Positions 36,144-43,710 of a DNA stretch of 43,710 nucleotides are shown piece by piece. The notes under the pieces were generated by a model. The model searched no databases. It saw only the letters and a list, made by a program, of their open reading frames with translations, and had not been told where the DNA came from. Source of the DNA: Deltaproteobacteria bacterium (lineage in GTDB: Bacteria > Desulfobacterota > Desulfobaccia > Desulfobaccales > Desulfobaccaceae); NCBI GenBank assembly GCA_019309545.1, contig JAFDGA010000017.1, forward strand, positions 1 through 43,710, in the 5' to 3' direction. Positions within the stretch are counted from its first letter, which is position 1; every line of letters begins with the position of its first letter. The position numbers and the translations under genes are program-made.

Positions 36144-37428
36144 GGTCGTATTTTTCCTTATTGTGCTGCTGGGCCTCTCGAACTGGGCACCGGCTCAGGC
36201 AATCCCCAGGCCAACCATATATGTGTTGTCGGCCACCGGGTCGATCAATCCCGGGCTGGCCGAATTTATCCTGGATGGCATCCGCACTGCTGAACAGGCC
36301 CGGGCAGATGCCCTGGTCATCCAGCTGGATACTCCCGGGGGTCTGGATACCTCAATGCGACAGATCGTGCAGGGGATTATCAATGCCAAGATCCCGGTCT
36401 TGGTCTATGTCTCACCCAAGGGGGCGCGGGCCGCCTCGGCCGGACTGATGATCACTATGGCCGCCCACGTTGCCGCCATGGCACCTGGCACCAATATCGG
36501 CGCCGCCACTCCGGTAGCCCTGGGAATCAAGCAGACCGACAAGGTTATGGCTCGCAAGGCGGTTAACGATATGGTGGCCTATGTCCAGTCTTTAGCCAAG
36601 GAGCGGGGGCGGAACCAACAATGGGTGGAAAAGGCGGTGCGCCACAGCGCCTCTATTCCGGCTGATAAAGCCCTGCGTCTCAAGGTCATTGATCTGATGG
36701 CCGAAGATCTGGATGAGTTATTGGCCCAAGTAAATAATCGACCCATAAGGATCGGGAAAGGCATTATAAAGTTACAGACCGCTAACGCCCACCTGGTTCC
36801 GATTAAAGAGGGTCTGCGGATCACTATCCTGAAGCGCATCGCCGACCCTAACATTGCTTTTATTTTAATGATGATTGGCCTGGCCGGGCTCTATTTTGAA
36901 CTGGCCCATCCCGGAGTAATTTTCCCCGGGGTGGTGGGCGCGCTGGCCCTGCTCCTGGCCTTTTTTGCCTTTCAGACTTTACCGATCAACATGACCGGGG
37001 TATTATTAATTCTGTTGGCCTTCATTTTTTTTCTATTGGAGATCTATGTAACCAGCTATGGGTTGCTTGCCGTGGCTGGAGTTGCATCGTTGTTGCTGGG
37101 TTCGATAATGCTGCTTCGGAAGGGTGAGGCTGGCATGGGAATTTCCTGGGAAATCCTCTTACCAACGGTCATTATTATCTCTTTATTCTTTGTTGGTGTG
37201 ACTATTCTGGTCCTTCGGGCCCAGATGAGCAAACCCTCGACCGGCGCAGCCGGCCTGGTCGGAGAGAGAGGGGTGGCGCGGACGGCGCTCGCTCCGGAAG
37301 GGAGAGTATTTATCCATGGAGAATATTGGACGGCAATGAGCGAGGAACCCATCGCCGCCGGGGAACCTGTCGAGGTGGTAAAGGTGATAAATCTGAAACT
37401 CCTGGTCCGCCGGGTAACATCATCATAA
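36118..37428 (+). CDS. NfeD family membrane serine protease
   Basis: 436 residues: a signal peptide (about 10-30), a ClpP-like protease domain with the serine in AASAGLMIT (about residue 108) and a Lys further on, four to five C-terminal helices (about 245-360), and an OB-like NfeD soluble tail ([13 protein letters not shown]). This class cleaves membrane protein C-termini, notably stomatins. The slipin gene follows 13 bases later, the classic partner. ATG 36118 or 36133 may be the start; the first overlaps the glycosylase gene by 26 bases. Confidence 0.92.
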   Translation: MARDTMGRRVVFFLIVLLGLSNWAPAQAIPRPTIYVLSATGSINPGLAEFILDGIRTAEQARADALVIQLDTPGGLDTSMRQIVQGIINAKIPVLVYVSPKGARAASAGLMITMAAHVAAMAPGTNIGAATPVALGIKQTDKVMARKAVNDMVAYVQSLAKERGRNQQWVEKAVRHSASIPADKALRLKVIDLMAEDLDELLAQVNNRPIRIGKGIIKLQTANAHLVPIKEGLRITILKRIADPNIAFILMMIGLAGLYFELAHPGVIFPGVVGALALLLAFFAFQTLPINMTGVLLILLAFIFFLLEIYVTSYGLLAVAGVASLLLGSIMLLRKGEAGMGISWEILLPTVIIISLFFVGVTILVLRAQMSKPSTGAAGLVGERGVARTALAPEGRVFIHGEYWTAMSEEPIAAGEPVEVVKVINLKLLVRRVTSS

Positions 37429-37441
37429 AAGGAGAATTGCT

Positions 37442-38209
37442 ATGATAGGCATCTGGCCCTTAACTATTTTGATCTTGGTGGTAATTTTTTTGCTTAGTGC
37501 AGTCAAAGTCTTAAAAGAATATGAACGAGCGGTAATCTTCCGTCTGGGCAAAGCCTTGCCCGGGGATAAAGGTCCGGGACTGATTATCCTGATCCCGTTT
37601 ATTGATCAGATGAGGAAGGTTAACTTGCAGATGGTGACCTATGATGTTCCGACTCAGGATGTCATTACCAAGGACAATGTCAGCGTCAAGGTTAACGCCG
37701 TAGTCTATTTCCGAATAATGGATTCCCGGAAGGCGGTAATCGAGGTCCAGGATTATTTTCAGGCCACTGCCTTGCTGGCCCAGACTACCTTGCGAAGCGT
37801 CTGCGGCCAGGTGGAGTTGGACGACCTGCTTTCGGAACGGGAGAAAATCAATTCCCAGATTGCCAGCATTTTAGACCAACATACTGATCCCTGGGGCATC
37901 AAGGTGACCCTGGTGGAAGTCAAAGCTATCGACCTACCCCCTGAAATGCAACGGGCCATGGCCAGCCAAGCGGAGGCCGAGCGGGAACGCCGCGCCAAGG
38001 TCATTGCGGCCGAAGGTGAATTCCAGGCGGCCAAACGGCTCCACGAAGCCGCCGATATTATGGCCCAAGAACCCATCGCCCTGCAATTGCGTTATCTGCA
38101 GACCCTGGCGGGGATTGCCACGGAGCAGAACTCCACTATTTTATTCCCCATTCCCATTGATCTGGTCAGCCCCTTCCTACCTAAAACGGCAAAATCAGGG
38201 TCGGAGTAA
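37442..38209 (+). CDS. Slipin (stomatin/SPFH family protein)
   Basis: 255 residues: an N-terminal membrane hairpin (about 5-22) and a Band 7/SPFH domain with [30 protein letters not shown] and [17 protein letters not shown], then a coiled coil rich in [16 protein letters not shown]. It forms membrane oligomers linked to quality control and lipid domains. Paired with NfeD upstream; GGAG lies 7 bases before the ATG. Confidence 0.93.
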   Translation: MIGIWPLTILILVVIFLLSAVKVLKEYERAVIFRLGKALPGDKGPGLIILIPFIDQMRKVNLQMVTYDVPTQDVITKDNVSVKVNAVVYFRIMDSRKAVIEVQDYFQATALLAQTTLRSVCGQVELDDLLSEREKINSQIASILDQHTDPWGIKVTLVEVKAIDLPPEMQRAMASQAEAERERRAKVIAAEGEFQAAKRLHEAADIMAQEPIALQLRYLQTLAGIATEQNSTILFPIPIDLVSPFLPKTAKSGSE

Positions 38210-38238
38210 TTATTTAATGGAAAATGAGGAGTATTTTT

Positions 38239-38577
38239 ATGGCCAAAAAAGAAAAAAAAGGCAAAAAGGAAAAACCCCTGGAGCGGATGACCGCCAAAGA
38301 ACTGCGTGAATATGCCCTTTCCTTAGGCGGTGAAATTATCGGCGTGCACGGCATGAACAAAGAGGAACTGCTGGCTGCCATCAAGCAGGTCAAGGGCATC
38401 CAGGACGAAGGCAAAAAGACCGCCCGGACGATCAATGTCCGGGAGATCAAAGAGAAAGTTAAATCTTTGCGCCAAGCCAAACTGGACGCGATTGCCGCCG
38501 GAGAGCCTCGCAGTAAGATCACCATCCTGCGCAAGCGCGTCAATCGCTTGAAAAAACTGACCCGTAAGGTCGCGTGA
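38239..38577 (+). CDS. Small lysine-rich protein with Rho_N-like domain
   Basis: 112 residues. A basic tail (KKEKKGKKEK) leads into LERMTAKELREYALSLGG and MNKEELLAAIK, which resembles the small helix-extended-helix of the Rho N-terminal/SAP-like domain, then a helical basic stretch ending in RKRVNRLKKLTRKV. It may bind nucleic acid. AGGAG stands 8 bases before ATG 38239. It follows slipin by 29 bases but its link to the NfeD pair is unclear. Confidence 0.7.
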   Translation: MAKKEKKGKKEKPLERMTAKELREYALSLGGEIIGVHGMNKEELLAAIKQVKGIQDEGKKTARTINVREIKEKVKSLRQAKLDAIAAGEPRSKITILRKRVNRLKKLTRKVA

Positions 38578-38682
38578 ACGAAAAAATTCGAAAGGGTGAA
38601 AACTTGGTCGGATCAGCCTGCAGATTTATGCGACTAGCTGGTGAACCAGACGGTTATCAACCGCCTACAGGATGACACCAAT

Positions 38683-39600
38683 ATGGCAAACGAGGAAAAA
38701 GAGATAAGAGATCGGGGTGAGGCCCAATCCAGTCACTCGGCGGACCTGTCGTCTCCTCTGCATCTGAAGATCTCCCAAATCGGGAAAGAAAAGACCGTAC
38801 CAGCCCATACCCTGATCGTCAAACAGGGTGAGATCCCGGAACATTTTTACGTCATTCGCCAGGGACAGGTTCAGGTCTTCCGGGAGACCCGAGACCACAT
38901 CCGCACCGAACTTGCCGTCCTGGGGCCGGGAGCCTATTTCGGGGAACTGGCCCTGGTTACCAATCAGCCTCGCACCGCCTCGGTGGAGACACTGGAAGAG
39001 ACCCGGCTTATCGAGATCACCCGCGCCGAGTTTGACCAACTGCTGGATGACAACCCGCAATTAGCCCGTGTGATCATCAGGCAGTTGACGCAATGGCTGG
39101 TGGAAGGTGACAAACGCCTGGAAACTCAGGTGGTGCGGCAGGTCCGGGTGCGGGAAATCTCCTGGTTCGATTATATGTTGCTGTTAGGATTGAGTGTGAT
39201 TCTGGCAATCATCTTTAACTTTTCCAATCCTAATGGTATCCCCCTGGTGCCCCATTTCTGGGCTCAGGAACCAGTACCCCGGGTCGACCTGGCCCAAGCC
39301 TATAATGACTACAGTCATCAGCAAGCCCTGTTTATCGATGCCCGGCCCACCAACTTTTACGATCAGAAGCATATTAAGGGGGCCGTTAATCTGCCCTTGC
39401 CATTATTTGATTTTATTTATACCATGCGTCTCAGCCAGGTTGATAAAGACAAACCCTTGATTGTCTATGGCCGTAACATCAGCCGGCATTACGACGACGA
39501 TGTGGCCCGCAAACTCATATTGCGCGGGCACACCAATGTCAAAGTGTTGGACGCCGGAGTAACGGCTTGGGAAAAAACCAATTATCCGACGGAGCCCTGA
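38683..39600 (+). CDS. cNMP-binding, membrane and degenerate rhodanese-domain protein
   Basis: 305 residues. A cyclic-nucleotide-binding domain (about 30-140, with EHFYVIRQGQVQVF and the cassette GAYFGELALVTNQPRTASVE) is followed by one membrane helix (about 168-188) and a rhodanese domain (about 205-300). The rhodanese active loop reads VYGRNISRHY where active enzymes have a Cys, so sulfur transfer is unlikely unless another residue serves. ATG 38683 with AGGA upstream is preferred to GTG 38641. The next gene, DoxX/MauE-like, starts 3 bases after the stop. Probably a ligand-sensing membrane scaffold; role unknown. Confidence 0.82.
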   Translation: MANEEKEIRDRGEAQSSHSADLSSPLHLKISQIGKEKTVPAHTLIVKQGEIPEHFYVIRQGQVQVFRETRDHIRTELAVLGPGAYFGELALVTNQPRTASVETLEETRLIEITRAEFDQLLDDNPQLARVIIRQLTQWLVEGDKRLETQVVRQVRVREISWFDYMLLLGLSVILAIIFNFSNPNGIPLVPHFWAQEPVPRVDLAQAYNDYSHQQALFIDARPTNFYDQKHIKGAVNLPLPLFDFIYTMRLSQVDKDKPLIVYGRNISRHYDDDVARKLILRGHTNVKVLDAGVTAWEKTNYPTEP

Positions 39601-39603
39601 ATT

Positions 39604-40080
39604 ATGATTAACCTGTTGGCTGCCATATGGCGCAGTCCTTATACCGCCATTGTTTTCCGTCTGGTCCTGGGGACTTCGTTTATCGTCGCCCCTATGTATA
39701 AAATCGTCTATCCCGGTGAGTTTGCCGAGAATGTGGCTGGCTTTCAGTTGGTTCCCTATCTGGGGGTCAACTTTATGGCGGTGATTATGCCCTGGATTGA
39801 GCTGGTTACCGGCTTGTTCCTGATCCTGGGTATTCGCACCCGGGCCGCAGCCTCAATCATCGGTGCCTTATTGATCGTCTTTACAGTGGCCATTGTCATC
39901 AACCTGGTTCAGGGCACCCCAATTAACTGCGGCTGCTTCGAGGCCGTGGGCGAACCTCTCGACTGGTGGCTGGTCATCCGGGATGTGGGGATGTTGATCA
40001 TGGCTATACAGATTATCCTCTATGATCGTCTCTTTATCTTTGACCGGGGCGGCTTTATCTTACGGGAGAAAAAGATATGA
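39604..40080 (+). CDS. DoxX/MauE family membrane protein
   Basis: 158 residues with four hydrophobic helices and the conserved NCGCFE pair of cysteines, typical of MauE-like DoxX proteins that support periplasmic thiol-redox or cofactor assembly. Three bases after the cNMP/rhodanese gene and overlapping the lipoprotein start (ATGA), so the three form an operon. Confidence 0.82.
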   Translation: MINLLAAIWRSPYTAIVFRLVLGTSFIVAPMYKIVYPGEFAENVAGFQLVPYLGVNFMAVIMPWIELVTGLFLILGIRTRAAASIIGALLIVFTVAIVINLVQGTPINCGCFEAVGEPLDWWLVIRDVGMLIMAIQIILYDRLFIFDRGGFILREKKI

Positions 40081-40430
40081 GGGTATACCGAATTCTGTGG
40101 CTGGCCTTGGCCGTCCTCTTCATTTGTGGGGCCTTGGGGTGTAAATCACGAACCCCCTATACGGGTAAATACGTAGCTGAGGTCAAAAAGCCTTCTCCCA
40201 AGCAGATATTTCTGGAACTTAAAGCCGACGGTGAAGGCTCCTGGACCATAGAAAGCCAGGAGGTATCCTTCCGTTGGGAAGTCAAAAATGGCGACATCTG
40301 GCTCCATACCAAAGGCGGAGGGGTGATTATCGGCACTCCGGTAGGTGAGAAGTTATTTCTGGACCTCTCGGGTGATATTAGGCCGGGTGGTAAGCGGCTG
40401 GAATTTAAGCGCCTGCCCGAGGGAGGATAA
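40077..40430 (+). CDS. Small predicted lipoprotein
   Basis: 117 residues with a signal peptide ending in the lipobox GALGC (Cys at about 22) and a small beta-rich domain (YTGKYVAEVKK, GEGSWTIESQEVSFRWEV) like the cradle of small DUF-type lipoproteins. Starts by ATGA overlap with the DoxX/MauE gene. No specific function recognised. Confidence 0.75.
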   Translation: MRVYRILWLALAVLFICGALGCKSRTPYTGKYVAEVKKPSPKQIFLELKADGEGSWTIESQEVSFRWEVKNGDIWLHTKGGGVIIGTPVGEKLFLDLSGDIRPGGKRLEFKRLPEGG

Positions 40431-40522
40431 GAGTCGGGAAAACCCCTTGGAGCCGTGGTTAGCTATCTGGGAGAAAATAGCACGATAACTCATTAATAAA
40501 AGCAGGCATAGCCATTTCCGAC

Positions 40523-41716
40523 GTGGCAAATCTACCCATGGGGATCAATTTGGTAAAAAAAGCAAACCTGCGACGTTTAGGGGGATTGACTCTGCTTTGG
40601 CTTCTGGGACTTGGAGTTTTACAGGCCCTGCCTGCCGACCCGCGAGTTCTCCGCTTAGGACTGAGCCGCGTGCAGGATACTACCTTATTGACCGTAATCT
40701 TAACCCAGTCCGTGGAGGCTCGGGTATCGGCTGTGACTGCGGTCAGCACTCCCCAATTAATAATCATCTTCCCGAACGCGGTGGCGGCTCATCTGCCCTT
40801 AGATCTGCCGGGAGATCAGGCTTTGGTCCGGCAGGTCCGCACTTTGTTTACTCCTGGCCGGAAAGGGGTACGGATTATCCTTGATCTAATTCCTGGCCGT
40901 CCGTACGTTTTCTGGCGTCAACTCCGTCCGGGGCCTGGCGGCATGGTCCAATTCGTTATCGGTCTGAATCCAGAGACCCGCGAGGAAAGCCACCCGTCGC
41001 CTGGGCTAATCTTAACCAGGCGGCCTCGGCCTCCTAGCTCGGCTCCGCTGGCGGCCCGGAAGTCTTCACCGGTCGGTGATTATGGTTACAAGATAGCTCC
41101 AAGGCGACTGGAAAGTGAGGATTTCCGAGAACTGGGGCGATTGGCGCCGGGGGCGGCTGGAGTGTTGCACGTTTTGGAGAAGCAAGGCTGGAAGGTGACC
41201 CATCAGAGTGAATCGGACCGGCCTGGTCAGCGACTTATCCAGAAATTTGTTTTAACTAATCCCCGGTACCCCATCCTAACCGTCCGGTTTACCCATATCG
41301 CGGGCAGTTCCGCCGCTTCCCCGGACATCAATTTTATTACTTTGGCCACCGACAATCTTACCGGTTCCGAGGCCCAGCGTTACCGGGAAATGTGCCAATG
41401 GTCCACCAATCAGATCAAGAAGCATTTTGAAGACATCGGCGACTATTACAGTGATGGCTTGAAACCCTTGCGGATCATCCTGCGTCGACAGAGTCAGGCC
41501 GAGGCCCTGCGGAATTTTGAGGTCTTTCGTCAGTTTCTGACCGCAGCCGTTCCCCAGCACCCCCAACTGACCGATGATTTGTTGGCCCACCTGAAAGAAA
41601 AGGTCAACCAACGCCTGGAAGGGGTCCAGTACACTCTTTCCGAAAATCCTTTGGTTATCTTAAATATGGAAGATTTCCTCTTTACGCGCGTTTATTTTTT
41701 GGGCCAAGTTAGTTAA
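40523..41716 (+). CDS. AMIN-domain secreted protein
   Basis: About 397 residues (GTG 40523, or ATG 40538). A signal peptide (about 20-38) precedes an AMIN-like beta domain (about 40-150, VILTQSVEARVSAVTAVSTPQLIIIFP and GVRIILDLIPG), a domain that targets periplasmic proteins to peptidoglycan or secretin assemblies. A proline-rich linker (155-195) leads to a C-terminal helical region of unknown type (QSQAEALRNFEVFRQFLTAA). No amidase catalytic domain is present. The selenoprotein gene follows 13 bases later. Confidence 0.72.
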   Translation: MANLPMGINLVKKANLRRLGGLTLLWLLGLGVLQALPADPRVLRLGLSRVQDTTLLTVILTQSVEARVSAVTAVSTPQLIIIFPNAVAAHLPLDLPGDQALVRQVRTLFTPGRKGVRIILDLIPGRPYVFWRQLRPGPGGMVQFVIGLNPETREESHPSPGLILTRRPRPPSSAPLAARKSSPVGDYGYKIAPRRLESEDFRELGRLAPGAAGVLHVLEKQGWKVTHQSESDRPGQRLIQKFVLTNPRYPILTVRFTHIAGSSAASPDINFITLATDNLTGSEAQRYREMCQWSTNQIKKHFEDIGDYYSDGLKPLRIILRRQSQAEALRNFEVFRQFLTAAVPQHPQLTDDLLAHLKEKVNQRLEGVQYTLSENPLVILNMEDFLFTRVYFLGQVS

Positions 41717-41729
41717 AGAGGTGAGCGTC

Positions 41730-41945
41730 ATGACCGAAACTATCAAAATTTACGGCAAGCACACTTGACCTTTTACCCAGCGAGCCCGGGAGGCTCTGGG
41801 CAAGGAAGGCAAATCCATCGTTTATCTGGATGTAATCCAGGATTCCCAGGCTTTGACAGAAATGTTGACCCTGACCGGGGGTAAACGCCGGGTCCCGGTA
41901 GTGGTCCAGGGGGATCAGGTCACTATCGGTTTCGGAGGGTCTTGA
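41730..41945 (+). CDS. Selenocysteine glutaredoxin-like protein (Uxx-star type)
   Basis: A 71-residue protein with an in-frame UGA at codon 13 (41766-41768), invisible if UGA is read as stop. The N-terminus MTETIKIYGKHT-Sec-PFT puts Sec where glutaredoxins have the first Cys of CPYC. The middle (YLDVIQDSQALTEM, RRVPVVVQGDQV) follows the glutaredoxin fold including the cis-Pro, and it ends in GFGGS. A stem-loop, the expected bacterial SECIS, follows the UGA. GAGGTG precedes the ATG. This fits a glutaredoxin-like (seleno)protein family of unknown target. It shows the organism inserts selenocysteine (SelB route). Confidence 0.85.
41776..41800 (+). promoter_or_regulatory. Bacterial SECIS element candidate
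   Basis: A hairpin starting 7 bases after the UGA: CCCA pairs with TGGG and GAGCC with GGCTC, with a 2-base bulge (GC) and the loop CGGGA. Position and size fit the bacterial SECIS that binds SelB just after the Sec codon. Confidence 0.65.
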
Positions 41946-42032
41946 AAGGTATGACCGGCTCGCCAGTTAGGCGGCCTCTCGATAATTTCAAAGCATGTTG
42001 ATCCGACCGCGGCTTCGTAGGAAGAGGTTGAG

Positions 42033-42722
42033 CTATTCGGGGCGGCGCAATTCAAAAAAGAGAATGGTTTTCGGCTCCTGGTCGAGACGCAGGGTCTTTT
42101 TCCGATAGCGCACCACAAAGCGATTCTGGGTCAGTTCTAAGAAGTGATACTGGCCCTTGAAATGGGCGGTCTGAGTGATATAAACGCGTCCTCCGGGAGC
42201 CAGGTAGCGGTGGCACAGCTCGATCAGGGAATCAAAAAATTTAGGATTACAAAGGAGTTCCGAGCCAATGAGCCAGTCATAAGCCTGACCCAGCTCAGGA
42301 TGATGCCAATCCAGGAACTGAATGGTTGCGTTGGTAAGTTTATTATAGTAGGCACTTAGTGTGGCAAAGGCCAGGGCATCAGGATGGTTGTCAGTAAGAG
42401 TGACCAAATGCCCTCGAGCTGCAGCGAATAGACCGACAAAACCCAAGCCGGCCCCCAACTCCAGAATCCGGTGGCCCGGAACTGGCTCCTGGGCCACCAT
42501 AAAATCTGCCAACACCAAGGCCGACTCCCAAACCTTGGCCCAGTAAGGGAAATTTTCCAGTGACCAGGCTCCAGCCTCAATCTGGCTTATCAGATGGGTC
42601 TCCAGGTCCTTGATGTATAGAATCTTCAGGGTTAGGTCCCGCACCCGGGCCTGGTCCCAATCCAGTTCATAGCGTTGCCGGAGACTTTCCTCCAGATCCT
42701 GGGCTTGTCTTTCGGTTAACAT
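42033..42722 (-). CDS. SAM-dependent methyltransferase (METTL20/21-like)
   Basis: 229 residues of the seven-strand methyltransferase class. The SAM site ILELGAGLGFVGL (about residue 86) is followed by TDNHPDAL. Before it, FPYWAKVWESALVLADFM matches the N-terminal element of the METTL20/METTL21 protein-lysine methyltransferases, which act on, for example, the electron-transfer flavoprotein beta subunit or ribosomal proteins. Convergent with the selenoprotein gene. Confidence 0.8.
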   Translation of the reverse strand: MLTERQAQDLEESLRQRYELDWDQARVRDLTLKILYIKDLETHLISQIEAGAWSLENFPYWAKVWESALVLADFMVAQEPVPGHRILELGAGLGFVGLFAAARGHLVTLTDNHPDALAFATLSAYYNKLTNATIQFLDWHHPELGQAYDWLIGSELLCNPKFFDSLIELCHRYLAPGGRVYITQTAHFKGQYHFLELTQNRFVVRYRKKTLRLDQEPKTILFFELRRPE

Positions 42723-42849
42723 CTTACTCCCAAGATTATATTCGATAACCTGTTGTTAGTTTATGATGTCTGAACCCACTACCAGCCAAACATGGTGTCG
42801 GTTTAAATCATAGCGATAATCAAAAAATTTAGGCGATGGCTTGAGAAAG

Positions 42850-42971
42850 AAAGCTCCCGATTCTCGGCTGGAGCGTTCAGATTAATTTACAATATTGGCG
42901 CTCTGGGCCATGAACATCTGACGAGACGGCTATCCTGCGGGCCGTAAATCAAGGCACCTCCAGATGTTCAT
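42850..42971 (-). ncRNA. Structured intergenic region, possible small RNA or leader
   Basis: Within the 451-base gap before tRNA-Ser, ATGAACATCTG (42910-42920) and CAGATGTTCAT (42961-42971) form an 11-bp stem enclosing an inner hairpin ACGGC/GCCGT (42926-42930 and 42941-42945). Read on the minus strand this is followed by a second hairpin and TTTCTTTC (about 42850-42875), resembling a weak terminator. It could be a small RNA or part of the leader of the methyltransferase gene. No known class recognised. Confidence 0.35.
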
Positions 42972-43173
42972 CAAATATCCTGATTTCATTTGATCTGAAT
43001 TTTATTAGATCATAAAAATCACCGCAGTATAAGTATTTTTCCCAAAATTATTTAAAATTTCTCTTTGGCCATTATCACCCAAATCTTTAGGAGCCTCAGA
43101 TCTGAGTCAGAGGTATGTCCCAAGGGTAACACACGTTGACAGTGGTCCAGGGGATTGGTTAAAATTCAATTAC

Positions 43174-43259
43174 GGAGGGATGGCCGAGTGGTTTAAGGCG
43201 GCGGTCTTGAAAACCGCTGACCGAAAGGTCCGTGGGTTCGAATCCTACTCCCTCCGCCA
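43174..43259 (+). tRNA. tRNA-Ser (anticodon TGA)
   Basis: A class II tRNA with acceptor GGAGGGA/TCCCTCC, D arm GGCCGAGTGGTTTAAGGC, anticodon arm GCGGTCTTGAAAACCGC (anticodon TGA), long variable arm GACCGAAAGGTC, T arm GTGGGTTCGAATCCTAC and an encoded CCA at 43257-43259. It reads UCA codons. Confidence 0.95.
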
Positions 43260-43596
43260 GTTAACTGTTGTAAATTATTGACATTTAAAATACAATAACG
43301 GCAAAATCTGAGGTCCCGGACAGGCCCGGGAAAGTCAACCCATTAGCGAGGCGGCTGAGGGTTCCTAAAAGCCTCATCTTCAGTGCAGCTGTTAATTTTT
43401 TTTCAATCCATCAGCAATCTCTTCTGTTGCGTCCCGGATCAAATCAACCTTTGCCAAAAAAGAAGCCACGGGGGGGAGCGGCTGCGCCGTGCACCGCGGG
43501 GTGAGCCCACTTTGGAAGAGGTGGGATAATGGTGGGATAAATTTTCTAAAAAGAAATTAAAAATGGTTGACAACTTAGCTAACCCTTTGTATTTAC
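43260..43596. other. Intergenic region between two tRNA genes
   Basis: No convincing gene. It holds a short hairpin around 43315-43335 (CCCGG/CCGGG), a direct repeat GGTGGGATAA at 43520-43529 and 43531-43540, and a minus-strand open frame of about 45 codons (ending in a region rich in Ala) without a good start. Regions next to tRNA 3' ends are frequent integration sites, but no integrase is seen. Confidence 0.4.
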
Positions 43597-43675
43597 TGGT
43601 GCCCCCGGCCCGACTCGAACGGGCGACCCAGGGATTAGGAATCCCTTGCTCTATCCATTACTGAGCTACGGGGGC
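43597..43675 (-). tRNA. tRNA-Arg (anticodon CCT)
   Basis: On the minus strand: acceptor GCCCCCG/CGGGGGC, D arm TAGCTCAGTAATGGATAGAGCA, anticodon arm with loop TTCCTAA (anticodon CCT), T arm GCCCGTTCGAGTCGGGC, discriminator A and encoded CCA (43597-43599). It reads AGG codons. Confidence 0.95.
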
Positions 43676-43710
43676 TTGGATTATCATTAATTTACCACCT
43701 CTTCTTACCG

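Noticed and set aside
43380-43560. Small minus-strand frame as an integrase remnant
   Set aside because: About 45 codons, no convincing start or ribosome site, and no recognisable recombinase motif.

Overview
The window looks like a piece of chromosome from an anaerobic, probably sulfate- or sulfur-metabolising member of the Desulfobacterota (former Deltaproteobacteria). The signs are a group 3b-type [NiFe]-hydrogenase operon, two TauE/SafE anion transporters, many two-component and sigma-54 systems, a selenoprotein with its SECIS hairpin, a stand-alone chlI/chlD-type chelatase and moderate-to-high GC content. The resemblance to Desulfobacca-like Syntrophobacterales is an impression, not a demonstrated assignment.

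Layout. 1-1100: the 3' half of a tRNA-Glu (probably an attachment-site scar) and a diadenylate cyclase. 1115-8331: a sensor kinase and an NtrC-type activator, followed by three transcription units (a lone receiver, a small membrane protein with a TauE permease, and a second TauE permease with a membrane-anchored partner). Each unit has a sigma-54-like -24/-12 element, and two copies of a TTTTACA-N3-TGTRAAA palindrome lie about 115-126 bases from these elements. This looks like a self-contained regulon. 8478-16380: two paralogous PEP-synthase-like proteins flank a Cache-PAS sensor kinase and two lone receivers; one paralogue lacks half of its ATP-binding domain and the other carries a frameshift. 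16377-21392 (minus): maturation protease and hydrogenase subunits, with a cyclic-nucleotide-binding domain gene inside the operon. 21567-26904 (minus, except the HIT gene): lipoprotein, TldD, PabC, PabB and PabA, with a promoter plus intrinsic terminator just ahead of pabA. 27105-29023: an AAA+ chelatase subunit joined to a VWA subunit by an A9 slip site and a hairpin, a probable programmed -1 frameshift. 29312-32616: a small membrane protein and a sodium/solute-symporter histidine kinase. 32821-38577: LysE exporter, MBL hydrolase, CoaBC, family 4 uracil-DNA glycosylase, NfeD, slipin and a small Rho_N-like protein. 38683-40430: a cNMP-binding/rhodanese membrane protein, a DoxX/MauE protein and a lipoprotein. 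40523-41945: an AMIN-domain protein and a UGA-containing glutaredoxin-like selenoprotein. 42033-43675: a methyltransferase, a structured intergenic region, tRNA-Ser and tRNA-Arg.

The least explained parts are the duplicated PEP-synthase-like/two-component module and the palindrome/sigma-54/TauE regulon. The best-supported unusual gene-expression events are the chelatase frameshift and the selenocysteine UGA. No CRISPR array, insertion sequence or rRNA gene was seen.
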